Of a DNA stretch of 64,000 nt, positions 1 through 9,496 are shown piece by piece. This DNA comes from Bacillota bacterium (GTDB lineage: Bacteria; Bacillota; Clostridia; DSM-8532), in assembly GCA_023443745.1 (NCBI GenBank), contig JAEZTB010000058.1, positions 62,001 to 126,000 of the forward strand. The letters are read 5' to 3'. Under the pieces are notes generated by a model, which was not told the DNA's origin, searched no databases, and worked only from the letters and a program-made list of their open reading frames with translations. The translations under genes were made by a program, and so were the position numbers. Within the stretch, counting starts at the first letter, position 1. Every line of letters begins with the position of its first letter.

Positions 1-1
1 C

Positions 2-1546
2 GGTGCTGCTGAGGGCGGAAGGGATGCCAATACTGTCGAGATCTCACAATATACCCTTCTGAACATATACTTCCCTCCATTTTTAGCTGCCATGAAGGCG
101 GGGGCAGGAAGCCTTATGTCAGGCTATCATGATTTGAATGGTGAACCGGTCTCAGCAAGCCGCACCGTGCTTACCGCTCTTGCTAAAGAATTAGGTGAAT
201 TGGAGGGCTTTATTGTCAGTGATTACGCAACCACATCACAGCTTTGCCAATTCCGGTTTGCCGAGGATAAAAAGAAGGCTACCGCTCTCTCAGTAAATGC
301 CGGGCTTGATATGGACATGTGTTCCTTCTGCTTTATGGAGCATCTGGAGGACTTGGTCAAAGAAGGTATAGTCCCCGAAGAAAGAATTGATGATGCGGTT
401 CTTCGTATCCTGTCCATGAAGCTCAGGCTTGACCTTTGGAATCGGGAAATTAAGCCGTTAAGGGATCGAAACAATTATACCTTGTCCCAGAACTCCTTTG
501 AGCTTACTGTCGAAGCGGCACGTCAAGCTTCGGTTCTTCTTTTGAATAAGGACTCTGCGCTTCCGCTTTCCAAGGATATTAAAAGATTATATGTGGCGGG
601 ACCTTTTGCCAAAGCTAAAAATGAATTTTTCGGATGCTGGTGCCTGGATGGCATAGCGGATGTCATAATGCCTCTATACGATATTTTGAAAAATAAACTG
701 AAGGATATCGAAATTAAATATGGGGAAGACCCCTTTACCGATCGAGTGGTCAGGAACGTGGAATTTACAGATACGGTTCTCTACCTTGCGGGAGAAAGCC
801 CGGAACGTTCCGGTGAGCGAAATAATATCGCCCATTTGAGCTTACCTGAAGGCCAAGAGGAGCAAATCCTGTCATTCTATAATCAGGGGAAAAAGGTTAT
901 TCTGGTGGTTATAGCAGGTCGGCCCTTGAGCCTTGCCAGAGTCCTTCCCTATGTTTCGGCCGTACTATATATCTTCCACCCGGGTACCGGCGGAGCAGAA
1001 GCCATATCACGGATTTTAATCGGGGAAGCTGAGCCTGGCGGACGCCTTCCGGTTACCATACCCTGGTCCGAAGGCCAGATACCGCTTTATTATAATTCTA
1101 TACAGACAAGAGATGACAGGCCTGAACATCTGCGGTATATCGACATGACGGAAAAACCGCTTTTCAGCTTTGGATACGGACTTACATATACCAACTTTGA
1201 CATAGCAGACATCAAGATTGACCGGCCACAAATCAAAAAGACTGAAAAGATTAAAGCATCTATTCGTGTGAGCAATACAGGTATGCGCGAAGGAGAGGCT
1301 GTTGTTCAATGCTACATACAGGATTGCGTTTCATCTCTCCTAAGGCCTGTGAGGGAGTTGAAAGGCTTTAAGCGGGTGGTGCTCAAATCAGATGAATGTC
1401 TGGAGGTAGACTTTACTCTGGGAGCTGATGAGCTCGGTTATTTCAACCATCAGGGAGATTGGATTGTGGAGCCGGGCTGTTTCAAGGTTTTTATTGGAAC
1501 CGACGTGGACAATACTTTAGAAACTGAATTTGTGGTAACAGAATGA
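2..1546 (+). CDS. Glycoside hydrolase family 3 beta-glycosidase, 5'-truncated by the window edge
   Basis: The reading frame is open from base 2, before any start codon, so the gene begins upstream and its N-terminus is missing. What remains covers the end of the GH3 TIM-barrel (a GAAEGGRD segment just after the edge), the VSDY motif whose Asp, near base 221, is the family nucleophile, the alpha/beta sandwich domain (GRLPVTIPW) and a C-terminal fibronectin-III-like domain. The family removes terminal beta-linked sugars, mostly glucose or xylose, from oligosaccharides. With no signal peptide visible, the cellular location cannot be told. A strong terminator follows. The exact sugar specificity is not readable. 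GH3 membership is secure. Confidence 0.93.
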   Translation, partial: GAAEGGRDANTVEISQYTLLNIYFPPFLAAMKAGAGSLMSGYHDLNGEPVSASRTVLTALAKELGELEGFIVSDYATTSQLCQFRFAEDKKKATALSVNAGLDMDMCSFCFMEHLEDLVKEGIVPEERIDDAVLRILSMKLRLDLWNREIKPLRDRNNYTLSQNSFELTVEAARQASVLLLNKDSALPLSKDIKRLYVAGPFAKAKNEFFGCWCLDGIADVIMPLYDILKNKLKDIEIKYGEDPFTDRVVRNVEFTDTVLYLAGESPERSGERNNIAHLSLPEGQEEQILSFYNQGKKVILVVIAGRPLSLARVLPYVSAVLYIFHPGTGGAEAISRILIGEAEPGGRLPVTIPWSEGQIPLYYNSIQTRDDRPEHLRYIDMTEKPLFSFGYGLTYTNFDIADIKIDRPQIKKTEKIKASIRVSNTGMREGEAVVQCYIQDCVSSLLRPVRELKGFKRVVLKSDECLEVDFTLGADELGYFNHQGDWIVEPGCFKVFIGTDVDNTLETEFVVTE

Positions 1547-1585
1547 TGGACTTTAGGCTTTAAACAATACTTTATTAACCTTCGA

Positions 1586-1636
1586 GATGCTCTTTGAAAA
1601 GTCTTGCGACTTTTCAAAGAGCATCGAGCTTTTTTG
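1586..1636 (+). terminator. Rho-independent terminator after the GH3 gene
   Basis: A perfect 18-bp stem (1586-1603 with 1608-1625, loop TTGC) is followed by a T-rich tract at 1629-1635. It separates the GH3 gene from the nucleoside kinase gene. Confidence 0.9.
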
Positions 1637-1906
1637 TATACTTTTTAATAAAGCACCCTTGTTCATATAATAAAATGGGCCGTCAATTTTCTTATAGAAT
1701 GTGCAGGCATAGGAAAGAATAGCAAATGTATTGAAACACCAGAGTGAAGTAAAACAGCGCACTTTGACGTATCCAGTGCTGGAAAAGACAGCTGGATAAA
1801 AGAGGGTATGGTTTGCTTGCCGAATGAGCTGGAATATAGGATAATAGGAACATTGGTAAAACAAAGACAAAACAATGGTAAACCAACGGGTAAGGAGTTT
1901 TGTACT

Positions 1907-3562
1907 ATGGCAGATCAAGAGGTTCGCATAAACATAAACGGACAGGATTTAATGATTGAGAAAGGAACCAGGATAGAGGAATTGGTAAAGGGTCAGAGAG
2001 GAAAGAAGGATTCCCTTATTGTGGCAGCTTGTGTTGATAATGAGGTAAAGGAGCTGACCTATTCCATTGAACATGAATGCACCATCACCTTCGTGGATTT
2101 AACCAGTGAGGACGGCATCCGCATTTACCAAAAAAGCTTGGTATTTCTGCTGATCAAGGCTGTTCATGATTTGCTTCCGGGTAAAGAGGTCGAGATACGC
2201 CATTCGGTAAGCAGGGGCCTTTTCTTTGAGATTCTGGATTACCAAGTTACTGCTTCCGACGTGGAGCGGATTGAAGAGCGTATGCGGGAACTCGTTAAAA
2301 TGAATAAAAAATTCATGAAGGTCGTGGTTTCCATTGAGGATGCCCGCAAGATCTTCCTGAAAAGAGGCAGGGAGGACCGGTATCGCGCCATTGAATATCG
2401 TGAGAAGGATTATGTGTCGCTGTATATCTTTGACGATATCGAAGACTATTTTTATGGCTACATGGTTCCCAGTTCGGGCTATTTGACCCTTTTCAGGCTG
2501 GAAGCTGACAATGGCGGTCTTGTTCTGGTTGTGCCAAAGAAGGGAAATCCAAACCAGCTTCCCGATGTGCCCATCCCCAGGAAGCTTTTTAATATTTTTA
2601 CCGAGTATAGAAACTGGATAAACATTTTGGGTGTTGAAGACGTTGGGAAGCTCAATGATACGGTTGATTCAGGACGGATCAATGAATTGGTACTGATAGC
2701 GGAGGCCCTTCATGAAAAGAAGATAGCCAGTATTGCCGACATGATTAAAAATCAGCAGCCACAGAAAAAGGTTATATTGATTGCAGGGCCTTCCTCTTCA
2801 GGGAAAACCACATTTGCCCAGAGGCTTTCCATTCAGCTTAGAGTAAACGGTTTGGTTCCCCTTAATATTTCTGTGGATGACTATTTTGTTGACAAAACCC
2901 GCACCCCCCTTGACGAAGAGGGGAAACCCGATTATGAAGCGCTGGAAACCGTTGACCTGGAGCTCTTCAACAAAGATCTCAACACCCTTATTTCAGGAGG
3001 AGAAATCGAACTCCCCACCTTTAATTTTTTAACGGGTACAAGGGAATACCGGGGTCAGAAAATGCAGCTAAAAGAGGGCCAGGTCTTGGTCATAGAAGGA
3101 ATTCATGCCCTGAACCCCCGGCTCACCAGTGAGGTGAAGAGTGATAACAAGTTTAAAATCTATATCAGTGCCATTACCTCCATGCGCATTGATATGCACA
3201 ACCGTATCCCGACTACCGATCTGCGTCTAATAAGGCGTATGGTTCGGGATAACCGATACAGGGGAACACCGGCGCCCAAGACCATTGATATGTGGCCCAA
3301 TGTAAGAAGGGGCGAGGAGCGCAATATCTTTCCCTTCCAGGAAGAAGCGGACGCAATGTTTAATTCTTCGCTGATTTATGAGCTCTTGATGCTAAAGCCT
3401 TTAGCAGTACCTTTACTGCAGGAAATAACCAGAGATATGCCCCAGTATTCCGAGGCCCGACGGTTGATTGAGTTTTTAAGCTATTTCCTACCGGCTCCCA
3501 ATGATCAGGTACCGCCAAACTCTATTTTAAGAGAATTCTTAGGCGGGTCGGTATTTAACTGA
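1907..3562 (+). CDS. Uridine kinase-like nucleoside kinase with N-terminal TGS domain
   Basis: A 551-residue protein. The first ~65 residues resemble the TGS/ubiquitin-like domain also found at the start of ThrRS, the middle resembles the ThrRS second additional domain, and the C-terminal half is a P-loop kinase of the uridine kinase/phosphoribulokinase family, with Walker A GPSSSGKT near residues 294-301 and a conserved SVDDYFVD stretch soon after. The family is predicted to phosphorylate uridine or cytidine with ATP or GTP, although the role of the ThrRS-like front half is unproven. The ATG at 1907 is chosen because TAAGGAG lies at 1891-1897. An in-frame ATG at 1808 lacks a Shine-Dalgarno site. 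Confidence 0.88.
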   Translation: MADQEVRININGQDLMIEKGTRIEELVKGQRGKKDSLIVAACVDNEVKELTYSIEHECTITFVDLTSEDGIRIYQKSLVFLLIKAVHDLLPGKEVEIRHSVSRGLFFEILDYQVTASDVERIEERMRELVKMNKKFMKVVVSIEDARKIFLKRGREDRYRAIEYREKDYVSLYIFDDIEDYFYGYMVPSSGYLTLFRLEADNGGLVLVVPKKGNPNQLPDVPIPRKLFNIFTEYRNWINILGVEDVGKLNDTVDSGRINELVLIAEALHEKKIASIADMIKNQQPQKKVILIAGPSSSGKTTFAQRLSIQLRVNGLVPLNISVDDYFVDKTRTPLDEEGKPDYEALETVDLELFNKDLNTLISGGEIELPTFNFLTGTREYRGQKMQLKEGQVLVIEGIHALNPRLTSEVKSDNKFKIYISAITSMRIDMHNRIPTTDLRLIRRMVRDNRYRGTPAPKTIDMWPNVRRGEERNIFPFQEEADAMFNSSLIYELLMLKPLAVPLLQEITRDMPQYSEARRLIEFLSYFLPAPNDQVPPNSILREFLGGSVFN

Positions 3563-3635
3563 TTTTATCAAGATGCAGAATAAAGGATATACTAGACAAG
3601 GCCGATAAGCCCGTCTTTCAAGATTAGGAGAAAAC

Positions 3636-4787
3636 ATGAAGCAATTAAAGCTTTTTGCAACTGCGACCTTTGGCGTCGAATCGGTTGTGGCAAGAGAACT
3701 GAAACATCTGGGATATGAGAATACCTTTACCGATAACGGAAAGATTTTTTTTGATGGTGACTTTGAAGCCCTTTGCAGGGCCAACCTATGGCTGCGCACC
3801 GCCGGGCGTGTTTATGTACTAATGGGGGAATTTACAGCAACTACCTTTAACGATTTATTTGAGGCTACCCTGGCCCTGCCTTGGGAGGATTGGCTTCCAA
3901 AGGATGCGGAGTTTCCCGTAACAGGTGGATGTGTCAAGTCCACGCTTATGAGCATTTCCGATTGCCAATCCATTATAAAGAAGGCTGTCGTTGAGAGGCT
4001 TAAAAAGGTTTATAAGCTTGAAATATTCCCGGAGACAGGCCCCAAGTACCATATCGACTTTACCATTCATAAGGATAAGGTAACATTGGCCATTGACAGC
4101 TCCGGAGCGGGACTTCATAAAAGAGGATATAGAAGTCTGGCCTATGCGGCACCCATCAAGGAAACCCTGGCAAGCGCCATGCTCATGATCAGCCGTTGGG
4201 CGCCGGGGAAGCCCTTAATTGACCCATTCTGCGGTTCAGGCACCATTCCTATCGAGGCTGCTCTCATGGCCATGAATAAAGCACCGGGATTGGACAGGGA
4301 ATTTGACTGTCAGGAGTGGCCCAATATACCCAAGGAAATATGGTACCGGGCTTTAACTGAGGCAAGGGACCTTATCAAGCCTGTTAATGAAATTCTTATC
4401 CAGGGTTATGACATTAATGCCGAGGCCGTGAGTATGGCCAATTACCACGCCCGTCAGGCGGGAGTCTCGGATATCGTTCATATTCAAGCCCGGGATGTCC
4501 GGGAGCTTTCTTCGAAAGCCAAGTACGGTTTTATTATCACTAATCCCCCCTATGGCCAAAGAATCGGGGAGAAGAAAGAAAACAGCCGTCTTTATCAGGA
4601 TATGGGTGAAAGCTTTAAGAAGCTTTCCACATGGTCATATTATATTATCAATGCAGATCCTGACTTTGAGAAATTCTTCGGCCGCAAGGCCGATAAGAAC
4701 CGCAAGCTATATAACGGGGGCCTTTTGTGTTATTACTATCAATTCTTTGGTCCCAAACCGCCTGCTGATTTATATGAAAAAAAGTAA
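3636..4787 (+). CDS. THUMP-domain class I RNA methyltransferase (RlmL/YpsC type)
   Basis: A 383-residue protein of the COG0116 group. An N-terminal ferredoxin-like/THUMP region binds RNA, and the C-terminal Rossmann domain binds S-adenosylmethionine; FCGSGT near residue 200 is motif I. The NPPYGQR motif near residue 301 is the signature of enzymes methylating exocyclic amino groups of bases, expected here to be N2 of a guanine in 23S rRNA. The start is set by AGGAGAAAAC directly before the ATG. It lies 73 bp after the kinase gene and probably shares its transcript. The target base is inferred from the family. Confidence 0.9.
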   Translation: MKQLKLFATATFGVESVVARELKHLGYENTFTDNGKIFFDGDFEALCRANLWLRTAGRVYVLMGEFTATTFNDLFEATLALPWEDWLPKDAEFPVTGGCVKSTLMSISDCQSIIKKAVVERLKKVYKLEIFPETGPKYHIDFTIHKDKVTLAIDSSGAGLHKRGYRSLAYAAPIKETLASAMLMISRWAPGKPLIDPFCGSGTIPIEAALMAMNKAPGLDREFDCQEWPNIPKEIWYRALTEARDLIKPVNEILIQGYDINAEAVSMANYHARQAGVSDIVHIQARDVRELSSKAKYGFIITNPPYGQRIGEKKENSRLYQDMGESFKKLSTWSYYIINADPDFEKFFGRKADKNRKLYNGGLLCYYYQFFGPKPPADLYEKK

Positions 4788-4799
4788 CCTAAAATTCCA

Positions 4800-4840
4800 A
4801 AAGCACCTGATCAGCCTAAAAAAGGCCGTTCAGGTGCTTT
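4800..4840. terminator. Bidirectional hairpin between convergent genes
   Basis: The arms AAAGCACCTGA (4800-4810) and TCAGGTGCTTT (4830-4840) pair, with an inner GCC/GGC pairing. It lies between the ends of the methyltransferase and PBP genes and can serve both. Confidence 0.75.
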
Positions 4841-4863
4841 CTCAGTATAGAATACTTATAGAT

Positions 4864-7485
4864 TTAATCCCAACCATTCGGACTTTCTGAGTTGCCCCAG
4901 TCAACACTTCCCCAATCTTCCTCTTGGATAGGTTCGCCGATATCCTCATTTTGCGGGTCAATCAAGCCGATACCCGGACTTGGCGTTATGGAAGGGACGA
5001 CAGCACCCTCATGGAGGGGATCGCCCACATCTTCATGAGTGGGTGGCAAAAGCTCCTCATTATGCGGAGGAACAAGAACGCCGGGCCCGTGAATGGTGCA
5101 ATATTCTCCCTCAGGAACCTCATACAGGTGATCCTCAGGATAATTGTCATTAGGGAATTTAGGCTTATACTCTACGGGTCTTTTTATTCTCACTCTTTCA
5201 ATAACAGTACTTGCCGGACAATACTCTGTGGCTAAAAGCAATCTTCCGAGAGCATCCTTGGACTCGGAGCAAAGTTTAACCATGACATGGACATTACAGG
5301 TATCACTGTAGGCTGGCTCGGTTCCCTCAATAAAGTATTCTTCTCTCACCCGGCCGCCACGGGGATCGGACTTGCAGAGCTCAGTGGCTAATTTACCGGA
5401 GTCAATACAAATTGTCCGCTTGACAATGTTGGGTGGTGTACTCTCGAAGAAGGGCTTTGCTTCCATGCCTTCATGAACCTTGGTCATGACGGCATTCCAT
5501 ATGGAAAGAGCCATATTGCGCTCGCTGGTTTCAAGGGTGACGCCCTTGTCATAACCATACCAGGTAACACCTGCATAATAGGGTGTAAAGCCTGCAAACC
5601 ACTTATCCTTATTCTCATCAGTGGTACCTGTCTTACCGGCGGAGGGAATGGTAACGGCTTTACCCTCTGCATTTTTAACCTTAACGGCACCATAACCCGC
5701 TGCTGTTCCTTTTTTCACGACGTCTTCCATCATGTTGTTCATGATAAAAACGGTCTGCTCAGAAAAGACCGGGGTTCTATTGGGTTTATTATCAAGAATA
5801 ACGTTACCCTCGCTATCCTTTACCTCTATAAAGAAGATCGGTTCGGTATAGACTCCCTTGTTGATAAAGGCCGTATAGGCAGCAGTCATTTGAAGGGGTG
5901 TCATGCCTTTACTGAAGCCACCCATGGCGATGGACAGATATTTTTCATCCTTTCTGTCAACACCAAGCTTGGCCAGGTAATTAAGAGCATTGTCAAGTCC
6001 TACATTGTTTTTAAGCAGCAAGGTGGCTACGACGTTTCTGGAACGGAAAAGACCTTCCCGGACGCCTGTGAGTCCAAAGTTCTTCCCTTTCTCAACATTG
6101 CGAGGCCACTCTTCATTAGGCTTATCATTCAAAAGGTATTGCTTCACATCATCCACCACGGTTGCCGCAGTAATCGTTCTGCTGTCAATTCCGGGACCAT
6201 AGACAAGAAGTGGCTTTATGGACGATCCCGGAGAACGCACGGCCTGGGTGGCACGGTTGAATACACTACCCTCTTTTTCGCCCCGACCACCGTATATACC
6301 GCGCACATTGCCTTCATTGTCAATAATAGCCATAGCAGCTTGTGGTTCTTCGTCAGTATAGCGGTTTTCAGCGTCAAAATTCTTGGGATCCAGGAAAACA
6401 TCGTCAAGAGCTTTCTGTACCTTGGGCTGCATGGTGGTATAGATATGGATGCCGGAAGTATAAATGAAATCTAACGCAGCCTTTTCAGTATAGCCATAGG
6501 CTTTCATCAACTTATTTTTAACACTTTTGATGGCTTCATCTACAAAATAAGACTGGGCACTTGTCTCCATGACTTTACCGGCTTCAGGATTATATTTAAA
6601 CACAATTTTTTCAGAAACCGCTTCATCATATTCGCTTTGGCTGATCATACCCTGTTCCAGCATGAGACCGAGGATCGTCTTGGCTCTGGCTAAGTTGGCT
6701 TCTATTTTCTCCTCACTAATGGGCATATACTTGTTGGGGTACTTGGTGATGCCTGCAAGGCTTGCGCATTCAGCCAGCGAAAGATCCCGGACGTCCTTGC
6801 CGAAATAACCCTTTGCGGCTGTTTCAACACCATAGAAATTACCGCCCAAGGGAACATTATTGACATAGTGGGTAAGAATTTCCTCCTTTTTCAGAACGTT
6901 TTCAAGCTCGATGGCCTGCCACTGCTCCTGAACCTTACGGGGAATGGTGATATCGTCCTTTTTTGTCCGATTTTTAATAAGCTGCTGTGTGATGGTACTG
7001 CCGCCCTCAATATCCACATCAGCACCTAACAATTTCTTGCCATAGGTGAGAACGGCACTGCCGATTCTTCTAAAGTCAATTCCCGGATGATCCCAAAAGC
7101 GCTTATCTTCAACAGCAATATAGGCTTTGATCAGCATTTGGGGAACGTCTTCATAATCAATCCAGACACGGTTTTCATCCCTTTTAAGCTCTGCAATGAC
7201 ATTGTTTTCGGCATCATAAACATAGGAATTTAAACCAATTACCTTAAAAAGCTTTGGATCCAGCATAGGTGTGGTTTTGATAATGGCGTAAAGACCACCG
7301 CCTCCAAGCCCTGCTGCAGCACTTCCTATAACGAAAAGAATAGAAAATACAATGGCGAGTGCAGTAAGGAAAACCCTTAACGCCATTTTTCCCGGATTCA
7401 TTTCATTTTTTTTGTCTTTTACGGAAGAAGCCACGGGTGAAGTAGTTTTTGTGGGCTTGTTGCGGCTTCCTGAATTTCCATTCAT
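4864..7485 (-). CDS. Class A penicillin-binding protein (PBP1A-type transglycosylase/transpeptidase)
   Basis: An 873-residue bifunctional peptidoglycan synthase. A basic cytoplasmic tail and one membrane helix (about residues 35-60) are followed by a GT51 glycosyltransferase domain with the EDKRFWDHPG motif near residue 125. The penicillin-binding transpeptidase has its SSIK (SxxK) near residue 421 and SAGKTGTT near residue 616. It polymerises lipid II and crosslinks stem peptides outside the membrane. The start follows AGGAGGTACATT. The last ~110 residues form an acidic, proline-rich tail that ends in Trp/Asp-rich sequence and is not part of either catalytic domain. It is transcribed divergently from tyrS. 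Confidence 0.95.
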   Translation of the reverse strand: MNGNSGSRNKPTKTTSPVASSVKDKKNEMNPGKMALRVFLTALAIVFSILFVIGSAAAGLGGGGLYAIIKTTPMLDPKLFKVIGLNSYVYDAENNVIAELKRDENRVWIDYEDVPQMLIKAYIAVEDKRFWDHPGIDFRRIGSAVLTYGKKLLGADVDIEGGSTITQQLIKNRTKKDDITIPRKVQEQWQAIELENVLKKEEILTHYVNNVPLGGNFYGVETAAKGYFGKDVRDLSLAECASLAGITKYPNKYMPISEEKIEANLARAKTILGLMLEQGMISQSEYDEAVSEKIVFKYNPEAGKVMETSAQSYFVDEAIKSVKNKLMKAYGYTEKAALDFIYTSGIHIYTTMQPKVQKALDDVFLDPKNFDAENRYTDEEPQAAMAIIDNEGNVRGIYGGRGEKEGSVFNRATQAVRSPGSSIKPLLVYGPGIDSRTITAATVVDDVKQYLLNDKPNEEWPRNVEKGKNFGLTGVREGLFRSRNVVATLLLKNNVGLDNALNYLAKLGVDRKDEKYLSIAMGGFSKGMTPLQMTAAYTAFINKGVYTEPIFFIEVKDSEGNVILDNKPNRTPVFSEQTVFIMNNMMEDVVKKGTAAGYGAVKVKNAEGKAVTIPSAGKTGTTDENKDKWFAGFTPYYAGVTWYGYDKGVTLETSERNMALSIWNAVMTKVHEGMEAKPFFESTPPNIVKRTICIDSGKLATELCKSDPRGGRVREEYFIEGTEPAYSDTCNVHVMVKLCSESKDALGRLLLATEYCPASTVIERVRIKRPVEYKPKFPNDNYPEDHLYEVPEGEYCTIHGPGVLVPPHNEELLPPTHEDVGDPLHEGAVVPSITPSPGIGLIDPQNEDIGEPIQEEDWGSVDWGNSESPNGWD

Positions 7486-7705
7486 AATGTACCTCCTGAT
7501 TAGAGCGTGTGCCTGTGGTACACCACAAGCTTGGGCTCGTTAATTCATCTCAAGGCGAATAAATCGTCTTGACAGAATACTACACTATAGCCTTTACATC
7601 CGGTAATATGACATCAAAATGCCGGATCCCATCAGATGAAAAATAAATAAAAAAGGCTTATAGTCACGTAATTCCTGCATATCATACTTGGAGATATGCA
7701 CTCCT

Positions 7706-7711
7706 ATTATA
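7706..7711 (-). promoter_or_regulatory. Extended -10 element, probable PBP promoter
   Basis: Read on the minus strand this is TGCTATAAT, an extended -10 (TGnTATAAT). No good -35 is visible. A short hairpin (7677-7699) lies just downstream in the predicted leader. Confidence 0.5.
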
Positions 7712-7807
7712 GCACAAATCATTATTCCTTAAAAATTTTTTTCCCTTGAGAAGTTTTGGGATAAAAGCCGCCTTGTGGCTTTGGCTGTTAGGCGATATAA
7801 TAACATT

Positions 7808-7915
7808 ACCCGTTAACAGAGTTCGTTCCCAAAGGAACGAACAACAAGCCGCGACCCATAAGAGAAAATAAAATTTCGAACGGGGACCCAAGTTATTGAT
7901 ACTTCGTATCAATAT
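7808..7915. repeat. Intergenic repeat, copy A (TTTCGAACGGG family)
   Basis: It begins with ACCCGTTA, contains a perfect 9-bp hairpin (7821-7842), then TTTCGAACGGG (7874-7884) and a small TTGATAC/GTATCAA hairpin (7896-7912). From 7874 it matches copy B (11694-11719) at 24 of 26 positions. It fills the leader of tyrS. The rest of the 7486-7948 gap shows no gene and no T-box. Confidence 0.6.
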
Positions 7916-7948
7916 TGTTTTAAAGGTATAAGGAAAGGAAGTAGAACC

Positions 7949-9178
7949 ATGAACACCAATGTTTTTGACACGCTGAAGGAGCGAGGATTTATAGCACAGA
8001 CCACTCACGAGGAGAAAATCAGAGAGCTCCTGGGTAGTGAAAATGTGACCTTTTATATAGGCTTTGACCCCACTGCTGACAGTCTTCATGTCGGGCATTT
8101 GCTCCAATTGATAGTCATGGCTCATATGCAGAGAGCAGGTCATAAACCCATTGCCCTTATTGGCGGCGGAACGGCCATGGTCGGTGATCCCTCAGGCAGG
8201 AGCGATATGAGACAAATGCTTACCCGAGATGAAATTGCCCATAATGGGTCGTGCTTCCGGGGCCAGATGAAGGGACTTGTTGATTTCAGCGACGGTAAGG
8301 CGTTGATGGTGGATAATGGCGATTGGCTTTTAGATCTCAATTATGTTTCATTCTTAAGAGATGTGGGCGTCCACTTTTCGGTTAACCGTATGCTCACGGC
8401 TGAATGCTTTAAGAGCAGAATGGAAAAAGGCTTGTCCTTTATTGAATTTAACTATATGCTCATGCAGAGTTACGATTTTCTAAAGCTTTATCAGGATTAT
8501 AGCTGTAAGATGGAGCTTGGAGGAGACGACCAGTGGAGTAATATTCTGGGCGGTGTTGACCTTGTCCGGCGTGTAGAGGGTGTGGAAGCCTATGGTATGA
8601 CTTTTAAGCTTCTCACCACCAGCGAAGGAAAGAAAATGGGAAAAACCCAGAAGGGTGCCGTATGGCTTGATCCTCTAAAAACTACTCCCTATGATTTTTA
8701 TCAGTATTGGCGTAATGTTGATGACGCAGATGTCATCAAGTGCCTTAAGCTGCTGACCTTTTTACCCATGGCCCAGATTGAGGAAATGGCCACATGGCTG
8801 GATGCACAGATCAATGAGGCTAAAAAGATATTGGCCTATGAAGTGACCAAAATTGTTCATGGTGAAAACGAAGCTGAAAAGGCAAAAAACGCTACAGAGG
8901 CTGTTTTTGGCCAGGGTACGTCATCTGAAAATATGCCTACGGTTAGTTTTGCCAGGGCAGAATTGGAGCAAGGTGTTCAGGTTCTGGATCTCCTGATGCA
9001 AACAGGGCTCATTCCTTCCAAGGGAGAAGGCAAAAGGCTTATACAGCAGGGAGGGCTCAGTCTTAACGGCGACAGAGTTGATACTGTGGAAAGATGTGTT
9101 ACTGAATCCGACCTTAAAGACGGAGAAATTATCGTACGCAAGGGTAAAAAATCATTCCATAGAATTATAGTTGAATAA
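7949..9178 (+). CDS. tyrS: Tyrosyl-tRNA synthetase
   Basis: A 409-residue class I aminoacyl-tRNA synthetase that charges tRNA-Tyr using ATP. The HIGH signature appears as HVGHL near residue 49, and the KMSKS loop as KMGKT near residue 229. The GGDDQWSN motif of the tyrosine site lies between them. A C-terminal S4-like RNA-binding domain occupies roughly residues 340-409. Length matches bacterial TyrRS. The start follows AAGGAAAGGAAGTAGAACC. Unlike many Firmicutes tyrS genes, no T-box motif (GGTGGNACCGCG) is visible upstream; copy A of an intergenic repeat is there instead. Confidence 0.97.
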   Translation: MNTNVFDTLKERGFIAQTTHEEKIRELLGSENVTFYIGFDPTADSLHVGHLLQLIVMAHMQRAGHKPIALIGGGTAMVGDPSGRSDMRQMLTRDEIAHNGSCFRGQMKGLVDFSDGKALMVDNGDWLLDLNYVSFLRDVGVHFSVNRMLTAECFKSRMEKGLSFIEFNYMLMQSYDFLKLYQDYSCKMELGGDDQWSNILGGVDLVRRVEGVEAYGMTFKLLTTSEGKKMGKTQKGAVWLDPLKTTPYDFYQYWRNVDDADVIKCLKLLTFLPMAQIEEMATWLDAQINEAKKILAYEVTKIVHGENEAEKAKNATEAVFGQGTSSENMPTVSFARAELEQGVQVLDLLMQTGLIPSKGEGKRLIQQGGLSLNGDRVDTVERCVTESDLKDGEIIVRKGKKSFHRIIVE

Positions 9179-9203
9179 TAAGTAATAAACTAATAAAAAA
9201 ACC

Positions 9204-9232
9204 TTGACCGGCAAACGGTTTCTGAGTATAAT
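9204..9232 (+). promoter_or_regulatory. Sigma-A type promoter of the tRNA pair
   Basis: TTGACC (9204-9209), a 17-bp spacer, and TATAAT (9227-9232), about 34 bp before the tRNA-Asn gene. Confidence 0.85.
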
Positions 9233-9265
9233 ATGTTATGCGCTTTTGAATTAAGCGTGCGATAT

Positions 9266-9341
9266 TCCTCAGTAGCTCAGTCGGTAGAGCATGCGGCTGT
9301 TAACCGCAGGGTCGTTGGTTCGAGTCCAACTTGAGGAGCCA
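9266..9341 (+). tRNA. tRNA-Asn (GTT)
   Basis: A 76-nt cloverleaf with an encoded CCA end. Acceptor arms TCCTCAG and TTGAGGA pair with one G-T wobble, the D-arm carries AGCTCAGTCGGTAGAGC, and the anticodon loop CTGTTAA places GTT at 9299-9301. The T-arm is GTTGG-TTCGAGT-CCAAC. It decodes AAC and AAU. Confidence 0.97.
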
Positions 9342-9344
9342 CTG

Positions 9345-9421
9345 GGGCCTTTAGCTCAGTTGGTCAGAGCTACCGGCTCATAACCGGTTGGTCCGGGGTT
9401 CGAGTCCCTGAAGGCCCACCA
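9345..9421 (+). tRNA. tRNA with CAT anticodon (tRNA-Met or tRNA-Ile2)
   Basis: A 77-nt cloverleaf with encoded CCA. The acceptor stem GGGCCTT/AAGGCCC is perfect, and the loop CTCATAA gives anticodon CAT at 9379-9381. The first pair G-C and AGCTCAG D-arm exclude initiator tRNA. CAT could mean elongator methionine or, after lysidine modification by TilS, isoleucine AUA; sequence alone does not settle which. Confidence 0.93.
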
Positions 9422-9430
9422 ACACAAAGA

Positions 9431-9460
9431 AAGATGATTGCGCGACAATCATCTTTTTTT
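9431..9460 (+). terminator. Rho-independent terminator after the tRNAs
   Basis: A perfect 10-bp stem AAGATGATTG/CAATCATCTT (9431-9440, 9446-9455) runs into a T tract ending at 9460. Confidence 0.85.
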
Positions 9461-9496
9461 GTATCGCTACAACTTCTTTTTAAGGCAGGAGACAAA

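Noticed and set aside
5473..6474. A 333-codon frame opposite the PBP gene
   Set aside because: It lies wholly antisense to a clearly real PBP1A gene, has no ribosome site and encodes no recognisable domain.
7486..7948. Possible T-box leader for tyrS
   Set aside because: No GGTGGNACC motif, no specifier stem and no terminator could be found; a dispersed repeat fills the space.
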